The notes under the pieces are model-generated. The model saw nothing but the letters and a program-made list of their open reading frames with translations. It did not search any database and was not told where the DNA came from. Below are positions 52,643 through 61,026 of a stretch of DNA of 64,000 nucleotides, one piece after another (positions within the stretch are counted from its first letter, which is position 1; each line of letters starts with the position of its first letter). The stretch covers positions 930,001 through 994,000 of the forward strand of contig NZ_AHBZ03000027.1 in assembly GCF_000238375.3 (NCBI RefSeq), in the 5' to 3' direction. Both the position numbers and the translations under genes were made by a program. Source of the DNA: Pseudoalteromonas citrea. GTDB lineage: Bacteria > Pseudomonadota > Gammaproteobacteria > Enterobacterales > Alteromonadaceae.

Positions 52643-53025
52643 TTTCTATATCAATGCAAGCTTAGCCTCACATCAGGGGCTTTAGGCTAATTTATGTTTT
52701 TAACAAGGGGAGATGATAATTTAAAAGTTAATTTAAGTATATATATCATAAGTTTATGGTTTTTATTGGGTGGCTTTAAATAGCGCTTTGCGTGTTTTTG
52801 CTACTTGGCTGAGTGATTAATTCAATTCATAAGCAAAACTGGCTAGGTTACTGAATGGCTGGTATTTGTACGACTTTGAGTCAGTTTTAGGCAGCTTGTC
52901 GATAAAACCCGATGCTTTATCGTAATTCACGTTTTGACCACCTTTTTTCCTTTGTTTCTCACTTCTTTTCTTATCGTAAATGACAGTATTTGCACTCAAT
53001 CGAACGCAGTAGGAAAAGCAGTATA
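52643..53025. other. Intergenic region
   Basis: About 380 bp before the DUF5916-type gene. A short inverted repeat TTAGCCTCACATCAGGGGCTTTAGGCTAA at 52664-52692 (arms TTAGCC/GGCTAA) may terminate the LytTR gene. Nothing else was recognised; a 60-codon minus-strand ORF is not called. Confidence 0.4.
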
Positions 53026-53937
53026 ATGTTCAATAAAAGCATACCCCTTATTTTGTTTCCACTTAGTAGTGCAGCTTTGGCAATGAGCCAAACGGCGGCA
53101 GAGGCAAGCGCAAGTCAATATCAGCAAATGGCAGTTGAAATACCAAGGCTTTCAAGCCCGCCTGAGATTGACGGTTTATTAAAGGCGGATGAATGGTTAG
53201 AAGCAAAACAAGTAACGGAGTTCTTTGAATTTAGGCCTGTTGTTGGTGATAAGCCAGATCATCCTACTGAAGCCTACGTTGCTTATGATGCGGATTACTT
53301 TTATGTTGCAGCGACAATTCATCAAAAGGAAGATTCCGTTGTTGATCGAGTATTAACGCAAGGGAGTTGGATCTGGCGTGAAGACTACTTCGGATTAGTG
53401 TTAGACACCAACTATGATAAATCGGATGCTTATTTATTTCATGTCACTCCTTCAGGCGTTAAAGTAGATGGTATGGTCAATGGGTCACAGTGGATAGAAG
53501 AGTGGAATACATTGTGGTACGCCAAAACACATAAAACAGCGGATAGCTGGTCTGTTGAAATCGCGATTCCAATGCACTCTATCTCATTTGATCCGACAAA
53601 AACGAATTGGGGATTGCAGCTTAGGCATAAAAAGTCCAAGCCATTTCAAGACTATTTTTGGAATTTTAATAATATTCAAGATCAACCTTGGAATGCACAT
53701 CAGTTGGGAGAAATATCAGGAGTTGAAAATGTACGTCAAGGGTTAGGGTTGGATGTAAAACCCTCACTCAGTGTAAAGCGTTCTGGCGATGTAACTGATA
53801 CCGAACCAGCCATAGATGTGATGTATAAATTTACATCCAACGTAACAGGGTTATTGACACTAAATACTGACTTTTCTGGCACTGAAGTTGACGCGCAAGA
53901 TGTGAATATGACGCGTTTTAATTCTTACTCTGAGTAA
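53026..53937 (+). pseudogene. Truncated CBM9/DUF5916-type outer-surface protein gene
   Basis: 303 residues from the ATG at 53026 (AGGAAAAG upstream). Signal peptide, then the CBM9-like domain (about 40-225: SSPPEIDGLLKADEWLEAKQ, AYVAYDADYFYVAATI, WREDYFGLVLDTNYD) and the beginning of the DUF5916 beta-barrel-like part (GLLTLNTDFSGTEVDAQDVNMTRF). Complete members have about 700-750 residues. The frame ends at NSYSE where a 9-bp tandem repeat beginning TAACACTGC introduces stop codons. The remaining 400 residues are absent from the window, so the gene is probably dead. Confidence 0.8.
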
Positions 53938-53988
53938 CACTGCTAACACTGCTAACACTGCTAACACTGCTAACACTGCTAACACGTT
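53935..53988 (+). repeat. 9-bp tandem repeat (TAACACTGC)
   Basis: Five full units followed by TAACACGTTAA. Each unit carries TAA in the frame of the preceding gene. The tract marks the break point of the DUF5916-type gene. Confidence 0.9.
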
Positions 53989-54238
53989 AATACAGAGCAG
54001 TAATTGACGTTCTCCAAATTCATATTTCATATAGCAGTTGAGAGAAGGTATTTCTATCTTTTATGCATGTGTTCTGCACCTTAAATGGGGATATGTGTAT
54101 TTTTTGTTGTGAAAAACAGTATAGATTTGATGCGTGCATACTCTTTGCACATTTACTTTCTAAATTTCTTGTCATCACAGTGGCAATAACACCGCTTATT
54201 GCCAACACTTACTGAGTTGAATCAACAGAGAGTAAATC

Positions 54239-56470
54239 ATGACAAGACAAAGGTTATTAGGGTTGATACTAGTATCTTCGAGCATGCTAAGTGGCTGCGG
54301 GGGTGGTAGTGATAGCAGCTCAGGGACAACGCCAAATACAGATGATGGTGGTAGCGTGGTTGTCAGTAATTCAGCACCAGTGGCAGACGCTGGCAATGAG
54401 CAATCGGTTTCTGTGGGGACTGTTGTGACATTGAGTGGTAGTCAAAGCCAAGATGCCGATGGAGATACACTCTCATTCGAATGGCAGTTTATTACAAAGC
54501 CTGCGTCGAGCCAGTCTAGTTTAGTCAATGCCACAAGCAGTAGCACGACGTTTACGCCGGATATTGCTGGGCAATATACAGTGGGTCTTGTTGTGAATGA
54601 TGGCACGGTTAATTCAGGCCAAGATACGGTTACCGTGAATGCGGCTGCAGTCAATCAAATGCCGATTGCTAATGCGGGGAGCGATCAACAAGTGTTGCTG
54701 GGTGCTGTGATCACGTTATCGGGGGCTGCAAGTCAAGATCCTGATGGCGATACGTTGAGTTACCAATGGCTGTTTGTGTCTAAACCCAATGGCAGTAATG
54801 CGGCGCTAACAGATGCACAATTGGTGAATGCAAAGTTCACCGCTGATGTTGCAGGTAATTATGAGCTAGGGTTAACGGTCAGTGATGGGCAAATTGAATC
54901 AACCCAAGATACAATGACGGTGGTGGCGCAAGCATCTACCACGAACCAAGCACCTATTGCCAATGCTGGGAATGACCAAACAGTGAGCGTTGCGGATGTG
55001 GTAACCGTATCTGGTGCGCTCAGTAGTGATGCTGATAACGATACTCTTAGTTATGCTTGGAGTGTAGTGAGTAAGCCCTCACAAAGTAACACGGTACTTT
55101 CAAGTAGCACGTCTGAATCTGTGCAGCTCACGCCAGATACAGCAGGGACTTATCAGCTTTCTTTGGTTGTTAATGACGGTAAAGTGAACTCTGCGGCAGA
55201 TATGATCACGATAACCGCAGAGGCACAAGCTGGCGCACCTACTGCCAATGCCGGGGATGACCAAAGTGTTACTGTTGGTGACTTTGTTGCGCTTAGTGGC
55301 AGCCAAAGTACAGGGGATAATTTAAGTTACCAGTGGCAACTGGTGAGTAAACCCGATAATAGTAGTGCACAACTGAGTGCCGCCGATAAAGTGAGTGCGG
55401 AATTTAATGCAGATATTGCTGGTGTGTTTGAGGTGAGTTTAACGGTGACGCAAGGGACAAGCTCTGCAACCGATATGCTTACAGTGACCTCGAGTAACAC
55501 GAGCGTTAATATAACAGACAAAATATTTACCAATGAAGCTGTAAGTTGCCGCAATTATGAAGGCAGTTATTTCTCTAATGTCACCGATATTAAAAGGGCG
55601 GCTGATTTTACCGGAGATGTGGTACTCACAGTGGGTAATACGACGTGCACAATTACAGTAAACTCGATCCCAAATCATGATTTTAATGATAATACTGCGT
55701 CCTTTGCGACGAATGCATCGGCGCAAAACTTGGTTTATAACTTACCTATCACAGCCAGCTTCGCGACAGCTACAACATCTCAGGGCATAGGCACCACCGA
55801 GGGTGTATTACTTAATGGTGTGACCTTAGATTTGTTGCCAGCTGCGTGCTATGACGTAGGCGATGAACCAATAGGCCGAGAGAAAATTGGCTGCGGCCCA
55901 GATCAAAATGATAACCCGTGGCGCTACGACCCGATGTCATCATTAAATACATTTGGAACTGACGCGCATAATGCTCATACTCAGCCTTCGGGCAAATATC
56001 ACTATCATGGCAATCCGGTTGCGATGTTCAACCAGACTTGTGGTAGTCGAGCATCGGCGGTTATTGGCTTCGCAGCCGATGGTTTCCCTATTTATGGTAG
56101 CTGTTTTCAAGATGCCACCACAGGCACCATTAGAAAGGCGACCTCAAGCTATGTATTAAAAAATAATGGTGGCGCACGCCAAGCTGTATCAGGGTATACC
56201 ACGCCTGTGGGTGGAACAGGCGTTGTTGCGAGCAATAATTATGATGGTCAGTTCAGAGGTGATTGGGAGTATCAAGCCAGTGCGGGAGATTTAGATGAAT
56301 GTAACGGCATGACCGTAAATGGTCAGTATGGCTACTACGTTACAGATACGTTCCCTTGGGTATTAGGGTGTTTTAAAGGCAACTTAAATGGCACATTTAC
56401 TCGGCCTACCAACTTAGAGCGAAGAAGCCACAGTCATGGTAGTGAGGGGAGCATAGCCATTAATGGTTAG
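54239..56470 (+). CDS. Lipoprotein with PKD-like repeats and a YHYH domain
   Basis: 743 residues. Lipoprotein signal MTRQRLLGLILVSSSMLSGC with the Cys at residue 20, followed by a Gly/Ser-rich linker. Four PKD/REJ-like repeats of about 90-95 residues follow (PVADAGNEQSVSVGTVVTLSG; PIANAGSDQQVLLGAVITLSG; a third; a shorter fourth lacking DADGD). The C-terminal YHYH domain (about 430-740) has HTQPSGKYHYHGNP, GFAADGFPIYG and eight or more Cys. YHYH proteins are mostly uncharacterised outer-surface proteins. An outer-membrane surface location is likely. It has its own promoter region after the broken DUF5916 gene. Confidence 0.82.
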   Translation: MTRQRLLGLILVSSSMLSGCGGGSDSSSGTTPNTDDGGSVVVSNSAPVADAGNEQSVSVGTVVTLSGSQSQDADGDTLSFEWQFITKPASSQSSLVNATSSSTTFTPDIAGQYTVGLVVNDGTVNSGQDTVTVNAAAVNQMPIANAGSDQQVLLGAVITLSGAASQDPDGDTLSYQWLFVSKPNGSNAALTDAQLVNAKFTADVAGNYELGLTVSDGQIESTQDTMTVVAQASTTNQAPIANAGNDQTVSVADVVTVSGALSSDADNDTLSYAWSVVSKPSQSNTVLSSSTSESVQLTPDTAGTYQLSLVVNDGKVNSAADMITITAEAQAGAPTANAGDDQSVTVGDFVALSGSQSTGDNLSYQWQLVSKPDNSSAQLSAADKVSAEFNADIAGVFEVSLTVTQGTSSATDMLTVTSSNTSVNITDKIFTNEAVSCRNYEGSYFSNVTDIKRAADFTGDVVLTVGNTTCTITVNSIPNHDFNDNTASFATNASAQNLVYNLPITASFATATTSQGIGTTEGVLLNGVTLDLLPAACYDVGDEPIGREKIGCGPDQNDNPWRYDPMSSLNTFGTDAHNAHTQPSGKYHYHGNPVAMFNQTCGSRASAVIGFAADGFPIYGSCFQDATTGTIRKATSSYVLKNNGGARQAVSGYTTPVGGTGVVASNNYDGQFRGDWEYQASAGDLDECNGMTVNGQYGYYVTDTFPWVLGCFKGNLNGTFTRPTNLERRSHSHGSEGSIAING

Positions 56471-56473
56471 TAA

Positions 56474-56519
56474 TGTGCGCATGTGGAGGTTAATACCGCT
56501 TGACCTCCATATGTGCACA
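56474..56519. terminator. Long hairpin between convergent genes
   Basis: 17-bp stem, TGTGCGCATGTGGAGGT with ACCTCCATATGTGCACA (two G-T pairs), loop 12 nt. It separates the YHYH gene from the convergent hydrolase gene; there is no T-run. Confidence 0.6.
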
Positions 56520-56581
56520 GCATCGATACCTTTGATGTTTTACCTATATCATTGATTGCCACAGACTGTATGCAAGCTTAG

Positions 56582-58639
56582 TTAAAAATAGTTAAACCCA
56601 ATCGCATTCCATATCCAAAATACGTAGATAAAACTTAAGCAGCTTAGTGTAAAAAGCCAAAAATGGACTTTATAAAGTAAAGGCAGACAGCGAAGGCGCG
56701 ATACCAATGCTAAGCAGAACACTTTTGCTAAGGTGGTTAACACAATGACTATCAGTAAACTCAGTAGTAGTTTTACCTCAATCGTAGGGAAGTTTATAAG
56801 AAAGTCATAATCATCAACCGCTAAAGTAACGTTCATAAAAACAAAGCCCAACACTGCGGCTAATATCATTCCTGCTGAGTAACATGCTAACAGCTCGGCT
56901 CTGCTTAGAGTGTTACTTTTAAAGTGTCGAATGGCGCTGAGTAATAGGGTCGACATCGACAATAATGAAGCGAGCGCCAACGCCAAATAAAAGCACAGCG
57001 GGCTTTGTAAAAAGCTCACTCGTTCATAATCACCAGAATACATACTTGCCGAAAAGCGGTCGATATTTCCCGAGTCATCGTGATAAAAATAAAACGCTGG
57101 TGCCGCTTTAGACTTTCCCTGAAAGATGTTTTCTTTGAGCCGTTTAAGTCTTAATTGGTGCCCTGAATTGGTCATGACGAGCTCGCCTTGCTGATTTATC
57201 GAGATCGTGGCCGGCCCATTTAACGCTGATAGTTTTTCTAATTGGGTGTATGAACGGCGTGTTGTTAGATACGTTCCCGTGTAGTCTGCGAGGTGCCGTT
57301 GAGTTATTTGTCCACTTAAAAACTGACTGTATGAGTGCGGTTGAGCCTGTTTTTCAGCCTTAAGCCCTGCCGTGGGTTTTGCTGGCTGATGTCGATAGTA
57401 TTTATTAACTATTGCAGTAGCTAACGAGGTCACTAAATGAGATTGCGGCTCAACCGCGTTGGTTGAAATAAAAACACCCAATTGCAATTCAGGGAACATA
57501 ACCATATTAGATGAAAACGTATAGGTTCCACCCGCATGATGATGTTGTTGATAGCCTTTAAAGGTGTCATTAAACATACCATGTGTAATGCCTGTTGCTA
57601 ATGGCCTATCGCTGTAAAGCCGCTGCTTCATTTGCTCGTGAGTATCTAAGTTGACTAAAAGACTGCTATTTTTCAACAGTGTACGCATATAAAGCGCCAT
57701 ATTATGCGCCGTTGAAGACGCAGCTCCAGCCCCGGCAATATGCCCCGTGAATTCGAAAGGTTTGGCAATATTTTGGCCTTTTGTATTTCGAAAATACCCT
57801 GTGGCAAGGTGATTTTCTAATACCGACGGCATAGACGTGGAGGCTGTGTTATTTTTTATCGGCTCTCGTAATGTTGTATAACTCATACCTAGCGGGGAAA
57901 ATATAGCGTGATCCATATACGTCGCTAAGTTCATCCCAGACTGCAACTCCACGAGATAGCCAAGCAAAGCAAAGCCATAGTTTGAATAAGATACTAAGTG
58001 ACCGGGTGGCCAAATTCTTTGGGGCATGTGTGTAGCCAAATATTGCTCAGTACTCAAAACCTCTAACGGGTTTTGCACAAACAAGTTACCAGCATCGGCT
58101 TGTTCAAAACCCGCACGATGACTGAGCAAAGCGCCGATCGTAATGGGTTCATTAAATGTGTTAGGGATTTTAAATGCGCTTAGGTAGTCATTAATATCAG
58201 CATCTATTTCAAGTTTGCCTTGCTCTACCAATTGCATTACTGCAATGGCGGTCATTGTTTTGGTGATAGATGCTATGCGAAACAAGGTGTCATTAGGGTC
58301 CACCTTTATTTGGTTATTTAGATCAGCAAAGCCGTAGCCTTTTAACAAGATAATTTTGTCATCTTTAACGATAGACACAGCCACCCCGGGTAAATTGTGC
58401 CGTGCAATTTCTGTGTTTATTAAATAGTCGACATATTTTTGTAACCCTTTTAATTCTTGTGTTTTTGAAGCGGGGGTTAACGGGTTTTGTCTATTTGGTT
58501 TTTCGTTGTTAGGAACGGTTTGACCACAACATATGGGGTGAGCACTGGCACATACAGGCTGATTTAACCCTATGCCAATAAATAACATTAAACTAAGGCG
58601 CCTCAACATTAAAAGAAGATCAGTCCGGATTGTGTTCAT
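56582..58639 (-). CDS. Beta-lactamase-family serine hydrolase with C-terminal membrane segments
   Basis: 685 residues. N-terminal hydrophobic signal (about 8-30), class C-like beta-lactamase/penicillin-binding domain (about 70-420): SxxK in RIASITKTMTAIAVMQL, YxN in LVSYSNYGFALLGYL, and HAGGTYTFSSNM near the third motif (HxG). A DUF3471-like region follows (GTYLTTRRSYTQLEKL) and four hydrophobic segments at the C-terminus (about 555-685). Such proteins are usually D-Ala peptidases, esterases or amide hydrolases, not resistance enzymes. It stands alone. Confidence 0.85.
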   Translation of the reverse strand: MNTIRTDLLLMLRRLSLMLFIGIGLNQPVCASAHPICCGQTVPNNEKPNRQNPLTPASKTQELKGLQKYVDYLINTEIARHNLPGVAVSIVKDDKIILLKGYGFADLNNQIKVDPNDTLFRIASITKTMTAIAVMQLVEQGKLEIDADINDYLSAFKIPNTFNEPITIGALLSHRAGFEQADAGNLFVQNPLEVLSTEQYLATHMPQRIWPPGHLVSYSNYGFALLGYLVELQSGMNLATYMDHAIFSPLGMSYTTLREPIKNNTASTSMPSVLENHLATGYFRNTKGQNIAKPFEFTGHIAGAGAASSTAHNMALYMRTLLKNSSLLVNLDTHEQMKQRLYSDRPLATGITHGMFNDTFKGYQQHHHAGGTYTFSSNMVMFPELQLGVFISTNAVEPQSHLVTSLATAIVNKYYRHQPAKPTAGLKAEKQAQPHSYSQFLSGQITQRHLADYTGTYLTTRRSYTQLEKLSALNGPATISINQQGELVMTNSGHQLRLKRLKENIFQGKSKAAPAFYFYHDDSGNIDRFSASMYSGDYERVSFLQSPLCFYLALALASLLSMSTLLLSAIRHFKSNTLSRAELLACYSAGMILAAVLGFVFMNVTLAVDDYDFLINFPTIEVKLLLSLLIVIVLTTLAKVFCLALVSRLRCLPLLYKVHFWLFTLSCLSFIYVFWIWNAIGFNYF

Positions 58640-58894
58640 TGTAAGTCCTTTTTATGTTTCCTTGTTATATTACCTATGGCCAATATTAATGGCTATTGTC
58701 AATTTCGTTTAACAACCATCTATTAACACGGAATAAGTTGATTACTAAATTTGTCTAAATTCATATTTTTCTTATTTATTCTCAAATATAAAATTGTCAT
58801 AAATCTGGCACCAATTTGCCACTTTATTTTAGCTTAAATGTCTTTTTCACCTTCTATAGTAGTGTCTCTAAAAACGATAAAAGAGAAAGGGATT

Positions 58895-60919
58895 ATGAAA
58901 ACAAAATTACTGCAATTGGCGGTTTTATGCGGTACTTCTGCACTATTTACAGGATGTTCTGATTCAAATAATGACATAGAAGTTATCGCGCCAGTGCCTG
59001 CACCGGCTCAGGGCACACAAATTGAATTACGCCTCTTAGAAACCACAGACTTGCATGCAAACCTACTGAACTACAATTACTTTGCGGATAAGCAAGACGA
59101 TAAAGTCGGACTGGTAAAAACGGCTGCTTTGATCCATCAAGCACGTGCACAAGCAACCAACTCTGTGTTAGTAGACAATGGTGATTTGATCCAAGGGAGT
59201 CCTCTGGGCGATTATATGGCCAAAGTTAAAAACTTAGCCGAAGGGGATGTGCACCCAGTGTATAAAGCCATGAATACTTTGGATTATGATGTGGCAAATA
59301 TTGGTAATCATGAGTTTAACTTTGGCATTGAGTTTTTAGAAGAAGCGATTGATGACGCGAACTTCCCTTATATCTCGGCTAACGTCTTTGTGGATGATGA
59401 TGATGAAACGAATGACGTGCCTTTATTCTCACCTTATCTTATTCAAGACAAAACATTTACAGACACTCAAGGCAATAGTCATACGGTAAAAGTTGGTTTT
59501 ATTGGGTTTGTGCCGCCACAAATCATGCAGTGGGATAAAGCGAATTTACAAGGCAAAGTGATTGCAAAAGATATTCTGGCAATGGCGAATAAATATGTCC
59601 CTGAAATGAAAAGTAAAGGCGCTGATATTGTGATTGCCATTCCGCACTCAGGGCTTGAGGTGGCTGAGCATAAACAAATGGAAGAAAATGCCAGCTATCA
59701 TCTGTCTAAAGTGACCGGAATTGATGCCATTTTATTTGGTCATGCGCATGCGAACTTCCCCGGGAGTCGTTATGAAGGCATGGCAGATAAAGGCATTGAT
59801 ATAGAAAAAGGTACGGTCAATGGCGTAGCTGCAGTGATGCCTGGATTTTGGGGCAATCATTTAGGAGTAATTGATCTGACATTGCAGTACAACGCGGGCC
59901 AATGGCAAGTTACAGACTCTCAATCTTCACTTCAGGCAATTTATGAGACAGGTGATAATCGTCAAACGATTGCCTTGGTTGACAATGACCCAGAAGTCGA
60001 AGCGGCTGTCACTCATGAGCATACGCAAACGCGTACATGGGTCAATGAACCTTTTGCTAAAGTGACCAGTTCAGTGAATAGCTTTTTTGCCTTAGTTAAT
60101 GATGATCCGTCGATACAAATCGTGACCGATGCGCAAACTTGGTATACCCAAAAAATTGTACAGGGCACTGAGCTTGCAGATTTACCTATATTGTCTGCGG
60201 GTGCGCCATTTAGAGCGGGTCGAGGTGGAGCGGATGATTACACCTCGATTGCACAAGGTGACATTGCGTATCGCAACGTGGCTGATTTATACATTTATCC
60301 GAATGTATTGAAAGTACTTAAACTTAATGGCGCCGAAGTCAAAGAGTGGCTTGAGATGTCTGCCGGGCAGTTTAACCAAGTTGATAGCCAAAATGCTCAG
60401 ACTCAGTCATTGATAAACTCTGCTTTCCCGTCATATAACTTTGATGTGATTGACGGTGTTACCTACCAGATTGATGTTGCGCAACCAGCGCGTTATGACA
60501 GTAAAGGCGTTAAAGTGTCTGATGGTGAACGCATTGTGTCATTACAATATCAGGGTAAAGATGTCACTGCAGCGCAGCAGTTTTTAGTGGCAACCAATAA
60601 TTACCGCGCGTCTGGTGGTGGTAATTTCCCAAACATTGGGGCAGATAAAATTGTCATTGATTCACCCAATGAAAACCGTCAAGTAGTAGCCGATTACATT
60701 GCTTATCAAAGTGAACAAAACGCCGGTAAAGGACTTGATCCGTCAGCAGATATGAACTGGGGCTTTGCGCCAAATAGCCATGCTGACATTCAGTTTATTA
60801 GTTCAAATAGCGACGATGCTAAAACGTACAGTCAGCAATTTGGCCATATTCAAGCGTTAAACCAAACCAACCCTGACGGCTTTGCTTTGTATCGCTTGGA
60901 CCTAACTCAAGCTAACTAG
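58895..60919 (+). CDS. cpdB: CpdB-like 2',3'-cyclic nucleotidase/3'-nucleotidase lipoprotein
   Basis: 674 residues from the ATG at 58895, preceded by GAGAAAGGG; the frame extends to 58838, but the lipobox (FTGCSDS, Cys at residue 21) fits only this start. Metallophosphatase domain (about 45-330): LLETTDLHANLLNY, LVDNGDLIQGSPLGDY, NIGNHEFNFG, IPHSGLE, LFGHAHANFPG, all dimetal ligands present. The 5_nucleotid_C domain (about 365-600) has RNVADLYIYPNVL and NNYRASGGGNFPN. The enzyme hydrolyses 2',3'-cyclic nucleotides to 3'-nucleotides and then nucleosides. The lipid anchor is unusual compared with the soluble E. coli CpdB. The next gene is 107 bp downstream. Confidence 0.9.
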   Translation: MKTKLLQLAVLCGTSALFTGCSDSNNDIEVIAPVPAPAQGTQIELRLLETTDLHANLLNYNYFADKQDDKVGLVKTAALIHQARAQATNSVLVDNGDLIQGSPLGDYMAKVKNLAEGDVHPVYKAMNTLDYDVANIGNHEFNFGIEFLEEAIDDANFPYISANVFVDDDDETNDVPLFSPYLIQDKTFTDTQGNSHTVKVGFIGFVPPQIMQWDKANLQGKVIAKDILAMANKYVPEMKSKGADIVIAIPHSGLEVAEHKQMEENASYHLSKVTGIDAILFGHAHANFPGSRYEGMADKGIDIEKGTVNGVAAVMPGFWGNHLGVIDLTLQYNAGQWQVTDSQSSLQAIYETGDNRQTIALVDNDPEVEAAVTHEHTQTRTWVNEPFAKVTSSVNSFFALVNDDPSIQIVTDAQTWYTQKIVQGTELADLPILSAGAPFRAGRGGADDYTSIAQGDIAYRNVADLYIYPNVLKVLKLNGAEVKEWLEMSAGQFNQVDSQNAQTQSLINSAFPSYNFDVIDGVTYQIDVAQPARYDSKGVKVSDGERIVSLQYQGKDVTAAQQFLVATNNYRASGGGNFPNIGADKIVIDSPNENRQVVADYIAYQSEQNAGKGLDPSADMNWGFAPNSHADIQFISSNSDDAKTYSQQFGHIQALNQTNPDGFALYRLDLTQAN

Positions 60920-60932
60920 CCAATTTACTTAT

Positions 60933-60953
60933 GAGCAAGCGCAATGCTTGCTC
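60933..60953 (+). terminator. Hairpin after the nucleotidase gene
   Basis: GAGCAAGC (60933-60940) pairs with GCTTGCTC (60946-60953); the following TGTGTTC is not a clear T-run, so termination is uncertain. Confidence 0.4.
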
Positions 60954-61026
60954 TGTGTTCACGTGCGTTGCTTATATAACGAGCGTGGGCACTTTCATTA
61001 CACATACACTCAACGGGAATTGAATC

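Noticed and set aside
53935-53988. Phase-variable repeat switch
   Set aside because: Unit length is nine and every unit carries an in-frame stop, so changing the number of units cannot restore the downstream frame.
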